From Nostoc sp. HK-01 (GTDB taxonomy: Bacteria; Cyanobacteriota; Cyanobacteriia; Cyanobacteriales; Nostocaceae), in the NCBI GenBank assembly GCA_003990705.1, contig AP018318.1, positions 4,529,501-4,593,500 of the forward strand: 64,000 bases of DNA, written 5' to 3'. Within the stretch, counting starts at the first letter, position 1, and every line of letters begins with the position of its first letter. The position numbers and the translations under genes are program-made. This document shows, one piece after another, positions 8,566 to 17,936 of the stretch. The notes under the pieces are model-generated. The model did not search any database. It saw only the letters and a list, made by a program, of their open reading frames with translations, and was not told where the DNA came from.

Positions 8566-10923
8566 TTACAAATGAGCAGCACAAGAAGCTGGATTAAGTA
8601 ATGGACTATGGGGTGTAACAGTTGGTGCTTGTGCAACTAAAGTCACATTACCTTTACCATCTCTCACCCATCCTTGGGCGGGGATAATTTGAGTTTCTTG
8701 ATTGGCAGAATCTAATTTTTGTGTACTTGTACTTACATGATGAGACAAATAACTTGCGCTATTCTCACGTTCATCATTAAGAGTAATCCAATTGACTAAG
8801 ACTGAATCATCCATAAAAGGTTCTGTGGGACTGGGTACAATTCCCCCCCTACCTGTGGCGATAAGAGAACCTTTTTTGAGTTTACTCCCTGGTTTACAAT
8901 CTGCGGCAATTTGACGCGAAGCATCAACTGGTTCTGCGGGGAGTTCTAATAAACCTCGACTGGGGTCAACATCGGGTGTATTAATTTGAATAGTACCGTT
9001 TAATGAAGGGTTTTGTTGCGAAAAGGCGGTAATATCGCTGGTGGGGAGTCGGTTGGGGTTTAGTTGTCTGGAATCTTCAGTACCTAACAGTTGTACTAAG
9101 TCAGCGCGACTCCGTTGCACAAATCCAAATATACTATTAGCGTTAATGAAAATCCTACCACCAGCACCAGAAAAGGCATTGGCTGTAATGTCATTATTCC
9201 CTTGGTGAGTAGCGACGATAAAACCATTCGGTGCATTAATAGTAATATTGCCACCATTCCCCGGAGCGTTTGCTGTACCTGCATTTGTGGAAATTTGACT
9301 ATTGCGGCGTAATAATAATACATCTTGCACCTGCAACATAATATCCCCACCTCCACCACCTTGACTATTAGAAGTGATTTGTCCTTTCTCATCTAGCAGA
9401 ATAGAGCCAGCATTTACATTTATTTCACCTGCTGTACCTAGTTCATTGACATTTCCTTGATATTTAATATTAGGTGGAAGTCTTGGAATTTGACTAGCAA
9501 CAGCTATACCACCATCTCTTATCAATAATTTTGCTGTATTAACTGTCACTGTACCTGCGGCTCCAGGGCCTCTAGTTCTGGCAGATAAATTGCTAGGAAA
9601 ACCTACTGCTAAGATACCAGTTATCTCCACTGAATCAGAAGCATTTATTGTGATATTTCCTCCGTTACCTCTAGCTGGTATGAAGGTCGAAGTTGAAGAA
9701 TTTAAATTACCAGAAGAGCCAGCTGAAATTGCTGCACCATTTTTTAGGTGCAATCTACTAGTGTTAACTGTAATATCACCTGCATGACCATCACCAACAG
9801 TATCACTCACCAATGCAGTGGCTATAGAACGATTCATAACTGGCTCAAAAATCCCACCAATTAACTCCACTGAATCAGAAGCATTGACATTCAAATTTCC
9901 CCCATCCCCCTTGTTGAAAGTAGAAACACGAATTTGTGCGCCATCCCGAAGAATTAAGTTCTTAGCGTTAATTGTTAAGTCTTGGCCGTCTCTCATACCT
10001 AGAGTTTGACTTGTAACAATTGCATAGCGGCTAATTAGTTCGACAATGTTACCTTGTACTGTAATTCTGCCACCACCATCTACACCACTAGCATCTAGGA
10101 CAGAACCTACCGCCGTGCTACCAACTATTCGTTGAGCTAGTTGAATATTTTGAAAATTATTGACACTTTCATATCCCAAGACCCAACTCTGGCTTATAGG
10201 CTTGAGAGTAACTAGACTATTAGGCGCAACACTTCCTAATTCAATATTTCCCGACTTCGCTGTTACATTTCCTCCATCTAAGAATAAATTACCGCCCACT
10301 AGTGCTAAAGTTTTACCTGACTGCACCTGTAAGCCAACAGGTTGACGAATCACATTAGTGGCACCATTGGGACTTGCTTGAGATAAATTGCGGATAGGAG
10401 CTGCGATCGCTGTGAATTGTAAACCAATGGGAATACTGACAGATAATAAAGATGAAACTTGTGTATCTGTGGCACTAAATGTCTTGCCATCAGCAAAGTT
10501 AATTTTACTAGCTGTACTTGCCAGAAAAGAACCGCCAATATTTAATGTAGCTTGAGGCCCAAACACAATTCCGTTGGGGTTAATCAAAAACAGGTTAGCT
10601 GTACCTCCAGCCTGGAGAGTACCATCAATTTCAGAAATAGAATTCCCTGTTACGCGGCTGATAATGTTTTGAATACCAGCAGTATTTTGAAAACTAGCTG
10701 TAGTGTTAGCAGGGACAGAAAAATTCAAAAAACTATGGAAGAGGTTATCACCGACGCGAGTACCCCCTGTAATTATTGTAGTATTGTTCTGGGTTGTGAC
10801 TTGAGAATTGGTAGGCAATGTCCCATCCTGCATGATTTGGGCAGAAGTTGAGTTAGCAGAAAAAGCTATAACACTACCTATTGCACTGCCTAAAATTTTT
10901 GACCACCAATGAAGATTGCTCAT
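8566..10923 (-). CDS. Two-partner-secretion exoprotein (filamentous haemagglutinin N-terminal domain, beta-helix)
   Basis: A large exported protein (about 785 residues) of the TpsA / filamentous-haemagglutinin N-terminal family, which is secreted across the outer membrane by a TpsB/FhaC-type pore. A signal peptide ends near SANSTSA-Q. The TPS domain follows, with the hallmark block ANLFLINPNGIVFGPQA, then repeated beta-helix segments rich in 'G.ITVNTS..L.LKNGA.I' and 'GNGGNITINA'. The C-terminal Cys-containing region (DCKPGSKLKKGS) is typical of cyanobacterial members. The frame opens at a TTG at 10947, but the ATG at 10923 with GGAG just upstream is preferred. No tpsB partner lies in the window. 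Surface adhesion or sheath-associated roles are possible but unproven. Confidence 0.85.
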   Translation of the reverse strand: MSNLHWWSKILGSAIGSVIAFSANSTSAQIMQDGTLPTNSQVTTQNNTTIITGGTRVGDNLFHSFLNFSVPANTTASFQNTAGIQNIISRVTGNSISEIDGTLQAGGTANLFLINPNGIVFGPQATLNIGGSFLASTASKINFADGKTFSATDTQVSSLLSVSIPIGLQFTAIAAPIRNLSQASPNGATNVIRQPVGLQVQSGKTLALVGGNLFLDGGNVTAKSGNIELGSVAPNSLVTLKPISQSWVLGYESVNNFQNIQLAQRIVGSTAVGSVLDASGVDGGGRITVQGNIVELISRYAIVTSQTLGMRDGQDLTINAKNLILRDGAQIRVSTFNKGDGGNLNVNASDSVELIGGIFEPVMNRSIATALVSDTVGDGHAGDITVNTSRLHLKNGAAISAGSSGNLNSSTSTFIPARGNGGNITINASDSVEITGILAVGFPSNLSARTRGPGAAGTVTVNTAKLLIRDGGIAVASQIPRLPPNIKYQGNVNELGTAGEINVNAGSILLDEKGQITSNSQGGGGGDIMLQVQDVLLLRRNSQISTNAGTANAPGNGGNITINAPNGFIVATHQGNNDITANAFSGAGGRIFINANSIFGFVQRSRADLVQLLGTEDSRQLNPNRLPTSDITAFSQQNPSLNGTIQINTPDVDPSRGLLELPAEPVDASRQIAADCKPGSKLKKGSLIATGRGGIVPSPTEPFMDDSVLVNWITLNDERENSASYLSHHVSTSTQKLDSANQETQIIPAQGWVRDGKGNVTLVAQAPTVTPHSPLLNPASCAAHL

Positions 10924-11092
10924 ATCTCCACACAACTCACTGAACAATTGTGATTGTACTTTTAAAATGCAATTACCTGTTGAAAAATTGACAAAATTTG
11001 TTTGTTATGCTTATTATCACCATTTATTTTTACTGCTATTCTGCAACGTTATTTGTAGAGAAAAGAGTTTTATCAAAAAGTACTAAATTTAT

Positions 11093-11143
11093 AAAAAAAA
11101 GCGGTGTTATCTATAATTAAAATATAGATAACACCGCTTTTTT
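11093..11143. terminator. Strong bidirectional terminator
   Basis: A perfect 15-bp stem (GCGGTGTTATCTATA at 11101-11115 with its complement at 11123-11137) has a 7-base loop and is flanked by A8 on the left and T6 on the right, so it works in either direction. It lies after the stop of the minus-strand peptide gene at 11282. It also separates that gene from the exoprotein promoter. Confidence 0.85.
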
Positions 11144-11281
11144 GGATTGAACAAATTTTTATTTGGTTATCGTAACTTATTAGTAATAGTAAAAAAAAGA
11201 TTACTTGATTCTAATATTTACTACAGAAAAATGTTTTTCAATCTGCTTTTTTGCCTTGTATGAGCAAGATGCAGTGTATTT

Positions 11282-11575
11282 TTAGGGAAAACCACAGTCA
11301 TACCATTGTCCATTGTAGTAATAACACTGTAATTTAACCTTTGGTGGGGTAATACTAGGCAAAATTCCTTGATTTCCTTCGCTAGATTTAACTTGACTTA
11401 GGTCGATTAAGAACTGTAATTGAAATGATTCTAGATCTGACAGACCATATTTTTCTAATAATTGAACTAGTTTATCCTGATTTAGATTACTGTATATTTC
11501 TTTGGACAAATCAGCGTATAACTCTGGTAATATTTGCGAATCAATAACTGTTGGTTCTGTTTCTTGGGATTGCAT
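11282..11575 (-). CDS. Small hypothetical protein with Cys/Tyr-rich tail
   Basis: A 97-residue protein if started at the ATG at 11575; the frame extends upstream to a TTG at 11608. Neither start has a clear Shine-Dalgarno sequence. The N-terminal two thirds is acidic and helical (LPELYADLSKEIYSNLNQDKL...), and the tail is a proline-containing linker followed by CYYYNGQWYDCGFP with two cysteines 10 residues apart. The leader-plus-Cys-tail layout recalls ribosomally made peptide precursors, but no modification enzyme, protease or transporter is adjacent, so this is only a suggestion. A very strong terminator follows, which supports it being a transcribed unit. Confidence 0.5.
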   Translation of the reverse strand: MQSQETEPTVIDSQILPELYADLSKEIYSNLNQDKLVQLLEKYGLSDLESFQLQFLIDLSQVKSSEGNQGILPSITPPKVKLQCYYYNGQWYDCGFP

Positions 11576-11813
11576 AGATTTTGTTTGGCCTTTTAATGTA
11601 GTAAACAAATGAATTTAGCTGTTTAGCATTGCTGAGTTATAAGTCACAAGCTTGAGGTGTGAACTTTTTCTCTCTGTTTATAACTTCAGAGTCACTCCGA
11701 AGAATTACGCATTGCTTAACAAAACTTTATATTTTTCTCTATGAAATTACGCAAAAAGTGTAGGTGGGCAAATACCACCTACAATAATCTAGTTATTAAC
11801 AGGATCGCCAGAA

Positions 11814-13388
11814 TTAAGATTGCCGATATGCTCCTGGTTGCCCATCTTGGACAACGAAGGAAGCTAAGGTTCTAATAGTTGCATTGGGGTCAACTATGCT
11901 AGAAACAGCCCGATAATCACTTTGCCACTGTTTAGGAGTGACTTGACAACGGACGTAACCCCGGAATGCACCGTCGAAAAACTTGGTATGGGGATTAGCA
12001 CTCAAAGCGGCTTGGACTGGTGCGATGAATGAGGTGGGAAAGTCGGAAGTAATGGAAGTACCGACAAACTCAGTCGCTACAGTTGCGGAGGACGGGTTAT
12101 TAAAATCAACTTTTACGTCGTGTACCCAACTGGAATGGATATCGCCTGTAATCACCACAGGGTTAGAGGGACGGCGATAGTTGAGATAGTTCACAATTCG
12201 ATTACGTGCAGCTACATAGCCATCCCATTGGTCTAAGTTAAACACCCCAATCTCTGAACGTGCATCAAAATCAAATTGAGCAAACATTGTCTGCTGGGCA
12301 ATAATATTCCAACGGGCGAGGGATTTATCTAAACCTTGGAATAGCCAGCGTTCTTGCTCTAAGCCTGTCATGGTTGCATTTTCATCAAAGGCTTGCAGAC
12401 AACGCGGCTTGAGTCCATCGTTACAAGGTTGGTCTGTGCGGAATTGACGGGTATCTAAAACGTGGAACTGGGCTAAATTCCCATAACTCAAGCGCCGATA
12501 AAGCTGGGCGTTAGCACCAATAGGTAGTGAAGATAGGCGCAATGGCATGTGTTCGTAGTATGCTTTATACGCATTGGCGCGGCGTTGGGCAAATACTTGT
12601 GGGTTGACGTTATCTTCGGAAATTAAGTTGGCGTAGTTGTTTTCTACTTCGTGGTCATCCCAGGTGACTATCCAAGGAAAGGCTGCATGAACTGCTTGCA
12701 GATTTGGGTCGGTTTTATACAGCGCGTGACGGTTACGGTAATCAGTCAAAGTCATAATTTCTGGACTATTATGCTGACGCGGCCCATTAGTTTCTGGCCC
12801 GTACTCGTAAATGTAATCACCCAGATGTACAACTAATTCAATATCTTCTTCAGCCAGATGTCGGTAAGCTGTGTAAAAGCCATTTTGCCAATCTTGGCAA
12901 GAAACAAAGGCGTAGTTTAGTTGTTTGATAAAACTATGAAATGCTGGTGCTGTCCGTGTTCGACCGATGGGGCTAAGTTCATTCCCGACGCGGAACTGAT
13001 ACCAATACCAACGATTAGATTCTAACCCTTGAACATCAACGTGTACTGAATGCGCTAAATCTGCGATCGCTAACGTTTTACCACGTCGGACAACTTTTCG
13101 CATATTCTCGTCTAGGGCAACTTCCCAGTGTACCACCACGTTTCTTGGTGGCATTCCACCGCCATTCAAGGGGTCGGGTGATAACCTTGTCCATAACACC
13201 ACACTATCGGGTAATGGGTCGCCAGACGCTACACCCAAGGTAAAGGGATAGCTAGAAAATCTCGATGTTGCTAATGCTGGTTCCCATTGGCTGGTTAATG
13301 CTAAACCTGTAAAAAATCCCGCACCAAGTAAAACACTCCGCCGTTTATAACGATTTGCTAATAGGCGATCGCAATTGATAAAATCCAT
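11814..13388 (-). CDS. phoD: PhoD-family alkaline phosphatase / phosphodiesterase, Tat-exported
   Basis: A protein of about 524 residues in the PhoD-like metallophosphatase family, which releases phosphate from phosphomonoesters and diesters outside the cytoplasm. The N-terminus carries a twin-arginine signal (YKRRSVLLGAGFFTG) ending near ALA-TS, followed by the PhoD N-terminal beta domain (FTLGVASGDPLPDSVVLWTRL). Catalytic-domain motifs are FVSCQDWQNG, VVHLGDYIYEYG, VTWDDHEVENNYA and VVITGDIHSSWV, with the Asp/His/Asn metal ligands in place. The family uses Ca2+ and an iron centre. The frame begins at a GTG (13394), but the ATG at 13388 with AAGG upstream fits better. A plausible Pho box lies about 62 bases upstream, consistent with phosphate-starvation induction. 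Confidence 0.92.
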   Translation of the reverse strand: MDFINCDRLLANRYKRRSVLLGAGFFTGLALTSQWEPALATSRFSSYPFTLGVASGDPLPDSVVLWTRLSPDPLNGGGMPPRNVVVHWEVALDENMRKVVRRGKTLAIADLAHSVHVDVQGLESNRWYWYQFRVGNELSPIGRTRTAPAFHSFIKQLNYAFVSCQDWQNGFYTAYRHLAEEDIELVVHLGDYIYEYGPETNGPRQHNSPEIMTLTDYRNRHALYKTDPNLQAVHAAFPWIVTWDDHEVENNYANLISEDNVNPQVFAQRRANAYKAYYEHMPLRLSSLPIGANAQLYRRLSYGNLAQFHVLDTRQFRTDQPCNDGLKPRCLQAFDENATMTGLEQERWLFQGLDKSLARWNIIAQQTMFAQFDFDARSEIGVFNLDQWDGYVAARNRIVNYLNYRRPSNPVVITGDIHSSWVHDVKVDFNNPSSATVATEFVGTSITSDFPTSFIAPVQAALSANPHTKFFDGAFRGYVRCQVTPKQWQSDYRAVSSIVDPNATIRTLASFVVQDGQPGAYRQS

Positions 13389-13449
13389 ATCCACCCTTAA
13401 TGAATTTGCTGTATAAATGCGATGAACTTATCAACCGACAATCAAGCGG

Positions 13450-13468
13450 AGATTAAGAAAATATTAAA
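13450..13468 (-). promoter_or_regulatory. Candidate Pho box upstream of phoD
   Basis: Read on the minus strand the site is TTTAATAT-TTT-CTTAATCT: two 8-mers of the cyanobacterial PhoB/SphR type (PyTTAAPyPyT/A) separated by exactly 3 bases. One matches 8 of 8 and the other 7 of 8. It is 62 bases upstream of the phoD ATG. Confidence 0.5.
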
Positions 13469-13469
13469 A

Positions 13470-13490
13470 GTATGAAGTGTGAAGTCTGAA
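13470..13490. repeat. Heptanucleotide tandem repeat (3 units)
   Basis: Units GTATGAA, GTGTGAA and GTCTGAA run in tandem directly before the decarboxylase ATG. The same heptamer family recurs at 38140, 42301 and 58185. Confidence 0.65.
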
Positions 13491-13498
13491 ACTTACTC

Positions 13499-14953
13499 AT
13501 GCCTGATCAATACCAAACACCTTTATTAGATGCGCTCAAAGCTTGTACAATCAAGCCTCACGCGCCGTTTTACACTCCTGGGCATAAGCGAGGTCAAGGA
13601 ATATCGCCAGTCTTAGCTGATTTACTGGGTGAAAAGTTATTTCGGGCAGATTTAACCGAATTAGCTGAGTTAGATAGTTTGTTTTCGCCCCAAGGTGTAA
13701 TTCAAGCCGCCCAAGTATTAGCAGCAGAGGTGTTTGGTGCTGCACAAACATGGTTTCTTGTCAATGGCTCTACTTGTGGCATTGAGGCGGCAATTCTCAC
13801 TACCTGTGGTGTGGGCGATAAAATCATTTTGCCGCGCAATGTACATTCTTCAGCGATCGCGGGTTTAATTCTTTCTGGGGCGATCCCGATTTTTATCAAT
13901 CCTGAATATGACCCAGTTTTTGATATCGCCCACAGTATTACGCCCAATACCCTAGAATCTGCCTTACAACAGCACCCCGATGCCAAAGCGGTGTTGACAG
14001 TTTACCCTACATATTATGGTGTCTGCGGAGATTTAGGTGCGATCGCCAACATCACCCATCAATATAATATTCCTTTACTCGTAGATGAAGCCCACGGCGC
14101 GCATTTCGCTTTTCATACTGAATTACCTACCCCAGCTTTAGCCGCAGGCGCAGATTTAACTGTGCAGTCAATTCACAAAGTTCTCGGTGCGATGACCCAA
14201 GCATCAATGTTGCACATTCAAGGAGAGAGAATCGATCGCGATCGCATCAGTAAAGCTTTGCAACTAGTTCAGTCTACCAGTCCGAGTTACATACTCTTAG
14301 CTTCGTTAGATGCCGCACGTCAACAAATGGCGCTGAATGGTGAACAACTCATGTCGCGGACTTTGCAACTTGCAGATATAGCCAGAAGCCAAATCAGCCA
14401 AATTTCTGGTTTATCAATTTTGTCGCCAAAACTATCACCTGGTTTTTGGGAATTAGATAGAACTCGCTTAACAGTTAACGTGACTGAGTTAGGTTTAACT
14501 GGATTTGAGGCTGAGGAAATTTTAGACGAGAAACTAGGTGTGACGGCAGAATTCGCCTCATTGCAGAATCTGACTTTTATTATTAGTTTGGGAAACACCG
14601 CCAGCGATATTGAGCAATTAGTCCAGGGTTTTAAAATTCTGGCTCAGAAATATCGCCGTAACAGAGTAATTGTAAAGGGGCAAAATTTTGTGCATAACTG
14701 GGAGTATGCAGTGCAGATATCTCCCCGACAAGCTTTTTTTGCTGCTAGTGAAACGTTACCAATAGAACAAACAGGCGATCGCATTTGTGCCGAAATTGTT
14801 TGTCCTTATCCTCCCGGAATTCCCGTTTTAATGCCGGGAGAAGTAATTACTACAGCAGCTTTAGCATATCTGCAACAAATTCAAACAATGGGTGGGATAA
14901 TTAGTGGATGTGCAGATTCAAGTCTGCAAACTTTAAAAGTTGTTCAAAATTAG
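13499..14953 (+). CDS. Orn/Lys/Arg decarboxylase family PLP enzyme
   Basis: A 484-residue pyridoxal-phosphate enzyme of the short (Bacillus SpeA/YaaO-like) class of the Orn/Lys/Arg decarboxylase group 1 family. It probably decarboxylates arginine or lysine for polyamine synthesis. Motifs are FYTPGHKRG near residues 24-32, LVNGSTCGIEAAI, the cofactor Asp in VDEAHGAHF (Asp196, His199), and the Schiff-base lysine Lys227 in QSIHKVLGAMTQ. A C-terminal domain ends with PYPPGIPVLMPGE, as in relatives. Substrate specificity cannot be read from sequence. The start ATG sits directly after heptamer repeats, with no strong Shine-Dalgarno sequence. The Rpn-type gene follows 27 bases after the stop on the same strand. 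Confidence 0.9.
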   Translation: MPDQYQTPLLDALKACTIKPHAPFYTPGHKRGQGISPVLADLLGEKLFRADLTELAELDSLFSPQGVIQAAQVLAAEVFGAAQTWFLVNGSTCGIEAAILTTCGVGDKIILPRNVHSSAIAGLILSGAIPIFINPEYDPVFDIAHSITPNTLESALQQHPDAKAVLTVYPTYYGVCGDLGAIANITHQYNIPLLVDEAHGAHFAFHTELPTPALAAGADLTVQSIHKVLGAMTQASMLHIQGERIDRDRISKALQLVQSTSPSYILLASLDAARQQMALNGEQLMSRTLQLADIARSQISQISGLSILSPKLSPGFWELDRTRLTVNVTELGLTGFEAEEILDEKLGVTAEFASLQNLTFIISLGNTASDIEQLVQGFKILAQKYRRNRVIVKGQNFVHNWEYAVQISPRQAFFAASETLPIEQTGDRICAEIVCPYPPGIPVLMPGEVITTAALAYLQQIQTMGGIISGCADSSLQTLKVVQN

Positions 14954-14980
14954 GGTGCTGCCGCATAAAAAGGGATTGAA

Positions 14981-15904
14981 ATGCCAGAACATGATCGCCT
15001 GTTTAAAGAATTACTTTCGACTTTCTTCATTGAATTTCTGGAATTATTTCTACCACAAATTGTCAGCACAATTGATCGTAACTCTATCCGCTTTCTATCC
15101 CAAGAATACTTTGCTGACCTCACCGCAGGCGAAGATAAAATAATTGACTTGCTGGTAGAAGTGCGACAAGCAGGAGAAGAAGTTGGCTTTTTAGTACATA
15201 TCGAAACCCAATCTTACGCCGAGCGAGAATTCAGCCGACGGATGTTTTTCTACTTTGCACGACTGTATCAAAAATATTCGCAGCGTGTTTATCCGATTGT
15301 GGTGTTTTCCTTTGATCAACCATACCGAGAAGAACCTCATAGCCACATAGTTGAATTTCCCAACTTGAAGGTATTAGAATTCAACTTTACAGCAATTCAA
15401 CTCAATCGATTGAACTGGCGTGATTATCTCAATCAACCCAATCCAGTCGCAGCAGCTTTAATGGCAAAAATGCAGATTGCACCATCAGACCGACCGAAAG
15501 TCAAAGTCGAATGTTTACGACTTTTGGCAACTTTAAAGTTAGATCCCGCCCGCACTCGCTTAATTTCTGGGTTCGTTGATACCTATTTACAGTTAAACCA
15601 GCAGGAGGAGCAGGTGTTTCAAGAGGAGATTGATAGACTGGAAATGAATAGCCAGGAGAATGTGATGGAAATTGTCACCAGTTGGATGAGACAAGGTATT
15701 GAACAGGGAGCCGAGCGAGAAGCCCGATCGCTAGTTTTGCGATTATTGAGCCGCAAGGTGGGAGAATTACCAGAAGAAGTGCGATCGCAAATTGATGTTT
15801 TATCTCTACCTCAACTGGAAGCTTTAGGAGAAGCCTTGTTAGATTTTTCCAATCTGTCTAATTTAACTGATTGGCTCAAACAAAACAGATCAATACAGCA
15901 ATAG
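14981..15904 (+). CDS. Rpn-family nuclease-like protein with DUF4351 tail
   Basis: A 307-residue protein of the Rpn/PDDEXK 'putative transposase' family, abundant in filamentous cyanobacteria. The N-terminal half carries the PD-(D/E)XK-type core: a conserved start (HDRLFKELL), the acidic residue in DKIIDLLVEV and the E-T-Q in LVHIETQS. The C-terminal ~60 residues (LVLRLLSRKVGELPEEVRSQIDVLSLPQLEALGEALLDF) match the DUF4351 domain usually fused to these proteins. Known Rpn proteins of E. coli are DNA endonucleases that promote recombination; the role here is unknown. It lies between the decarboxylase and dprA on the same strand with short gaps. The mobile origin suggested by its name is not supported by flanking repeats. 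Confidence 0.85.
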   Translation: MPEHDRLFKELLSTFFIEFLELFLPQIVSTIDRNSIRFLSQEYFADLTAGEDKIIDLLVEVRQAGEEVGFLVHIETQSYAEREFSRRMFFYFARLYQKYSQRVYPIVVFSFDQPYREEPHSHIVEFPNLKVLEFNFTAIQLNRLNWRDYLNQPNPVAAALMAKMQIAPSDRPKVKVECLRLLATLKLDPARTRLISGFVDTYLQLNQQEEQVFQEEIDRLEMNSQENVMEIVTSWMRQGIEQGAEREARSLVLRLLSRKVGELPEEVRSQIDVLSLPQLEALGEALLDFSNLSNLTDWLKQNRSIQQ

Positions 15905-16034
15905 CCAAGTACTTAAGACATACTTGTTAACTCTGTTCCCTGTAACCTGTAACCTATCCACTATTTTTGAAAAAACTGTAGCTACTGCGGATGATTTGGG
16001 AATACTCAACGAGAGTGGGTGTGAGGATCAGCAA

Positions 16035-17153
16035 GTGGTAGAAGAACGCGCATATTGGTTAGCTTGGGCGCAAATTTCGGGAATTGGCCCAGTTTTATTA
16101 CAACGGTTACAACAGCATTTTGGCAGTTTATCTACAGCTTGGGAAGCTAGTAAGGCCGAGTTGGGAGAAGTTGAAGGTTTTGGTTTGCAAACCTTGAACA
16201 AAGTAATCAAAATGCGATCGCAGTTACATCCAGAACAATTACTTATCCAACACCAGCAAGAAAATCCCCATTTCTGGACACCATCTGATGCAGACTATCC
16301 TCGCTTGTTATTAGAAACACCCAGTCCGCCACCAGTTTTATACTATCGAGGCGAAGTTGATTTACAAGAAAATCTTGGACAAAAACCGATGGTGGGAATT
16401 GTCGGAACCCGTCAACCTTCAGAGTATGGTATTCGTTGGACTCGTCAAATTAGCATTGCTTTAGCTAAAAATGGCTTTACAGTTGTTTCGGGGATGGCGG
16501 AGGGAATTGATACAGAAAGTCACAGCGCTACTATCAAAGCTGGTGGACGCACCCTTGCAGTTTTGGGAACAGGTGTAGATGTGATTTATCCCCACAAAAA
16601 TCGAGATTTGTACAAGCAAATTTTAGATGCAGGTTTAGTTTTAAGTGAATATCCCGCCAAAACCCCACCTGACCGCGCTCATTTTCCTCGACGCAATCGA
16701 ATTATTGCAGGTTTAAGTCGGGCAATATTGGTAATGGAAGCGCCTTTAAAATCTGGTGCATTAATTACTGCTACCTACGCTAACGATTTTGGCAGAGATA
16801 TCTATGCACTACCGGGAAGATTAGATGATTACCCGTCTCAAGGTTGTTTAAAGTTAATCTCCCAAGGCGCTTCCATAATTTTTCGAGAATTAGATGAACT
16901 ATTAACTTTGTTGGGTGCAGTCCCAAAACTAGATCCAGTGGCTACTTCTCCAACTACAGAAAAGTTAAGTTTGCCGAACTTATCACCACCAATGCAACAG
17001 ATCATCGATGCGATCGCCTGCAATATTTTATCCTTTGATGCGATCGTCCAAACCACAGGTATTCCCGCTAGTGCTGTTTCTGGTCTTTTATTACAACTAG
17101 AACTGATGGGTTTAGTCTCCCAACTCCCAGGAATGCGGTATCAGAAAAGTTAA
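16035..17153 (+). CDS. dprA: DNA-processing protein DprA
   Basis: A 372-residue DprA/Smf protein, which binds single-stranded DNA entering by natural transformation and loads RecA. It has an N-terminal helix-hairpin-helix/SAM-like part (LAWAQISGIGPVLLQRL), then the Rossmann-like core with VGIVGTRQPSEYG (from about residue 120), SGMAEGIDTESH (about 152), GTGVDVIYP and FPRRNRIIAGLS. A C-terminal winged helix of about 60 residues follows (FDAIVQTTGIPASAVSGLLLQLELMGLV). The frame is open upstream to a TTG at 15924, but those codons look non-coding. The GTG at 16035, preceded by GAGG, gives the family's usual beginning (VEERAYWLAWAQ). Natural competence is common in this group of cyanobacteria. 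Confidence 0.92.
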   Translation: MVEERAYWLAWAQISGIGPVLLQRLQQHFGSLSTAWEASKAELGEVEGFGLQTLNKVIKMRSQLHPEQLLIQHQQENPHFWTPSDADYPRLLLETPSPPPVLYYRGEVDLQENLGQKPMVGIVGTRQPSEYGIRWTRQISIALAKNGFTVVSGMAEGIDTESHSATIKAGGRTLAVLGTGVDVIYPHKNRDLYKQILDAGLVLSEYPAKTPPDRAHFPRRNRIIAGLSRAILVMEAPLKSGALITATYANDFGRDIYALPGRLDDYPSQGCLKLISQGASIIFRELDELLTLLGAVPKLDPVATSPTTEKLSLPNLSPPMQQIIDAIACNILSFDAIVQTTGIPASAVSGLLLQLELMGLVSQLPGMRYQKS

Positions 17154-17164
17154 ATTAAATTTTT

Positions 17165-17698
17165 CTAACTACTTGATGAGGTAGATTCTTCGGGAGCTTT
17201 TACTATTCTTCTACCCCAAGGTTTCAGCACGGAAATACCGATGATAGCAAGTACACAGGAAGTTTGAATTGCACCGCCGATCAGAACTCCTTTGATATCA
17301 AATGTATATAATGGGTTACTTAATGCTTGCGATCGCTCTATATCCGAAATACTAGTAGCTGCATTTAACCAAGGCCCTAGCCAAACAGTTCCCGTACTAA
17401 TCAAAGTGACTGTCGCAATCCATTTGACAATTACCCAATAGTGTTTGAAAAATCCCCAAATCGTTAGCCAACAAAGCAGTCCGCCAGTTAGTAAAGATAA
17501 ATTGGCTGAGGGAATAATGACGAAATCATCTAGTAGTTTTAAAGCTGCATTAATCGCATATAGTTCATCACCGTTAGTAGTATGAGTATTTTTCCAGGCG
17601 ATCGCTATCATACTCAACGCTGTACCAAACCAAATACTCCCAGATGCAACATGGACTGAAAGTAACCAGTTTTTCTGCTTAACGTTGAGCTTGGGCAT
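17165..17698 (-). CDS. Predicted integral membrane protein (DUF2269-like)
   Basis: A 177-residue protein with four predicted membrane helices: about residues 10-32, 58-80, 88-108 and 133-155. A conserved-looking His and Trp occur in the first helix (LLSVHVASGSIWFGTAL). It resembles the DUF2269 family of predicted membrane proteins; function unknown. The last residues are a Ser-rich tail. It converges with dprA (11 bases apart) and is not obviously in an operon. The ATG start codon is followed by MPKLNVKQKNW, a typical positive-inside N-terminus. Confidence 0.7.
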   Translation of the reverse strand: MPKLNVKQKNWLLSVHVASGSIWFGTALSMIAIAWKNTHTTNGDELYAINAALKLLDDFVIIPSANLSLLTGGLLCWLTIWGFFKHYWVIVKWIATVTLISTGTVWLGPWLNAATSISDIERSQALSNPLYTFDIKGVLIGGAIQTSCVLAIIGISVLKPWGRRIVKAPEESTSSSS

Positions 17699-17936
17699 AA
17701 AGTCTCCAGATTTTCACCGCGACAATCATTAATTTTATATTGAGGCGATCGCAGATTACAACGCTACAAGACAAAACACGTAATTGTAAATAAACGTTAC
17801 AGGCAGCGTAATAAGCAGTTAATGTGAAGTATCTAATGACAAATCACAAACATAATTACCACAACTTCTGAATCAAATGAGATTCTTAGAAGTTACATAA
17901 TTTTATCTGGGCAGATGATTATCAAGGTGTGTTCTC

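Noticed and set aside
14981-15904. Transposase (as Rpn proteins are sometimes named)
   Set aside because: There are no terminal inverted repeats or target duplications, and the family has a nuclease fold rather than a DDE transposase.
15924-16034. Longer N-terminus for DprA from a TTG
   Set aside because: The extra codons do not resemble DprA, and the GTG at 16035 has a GAGG site and gives the family's normal start.
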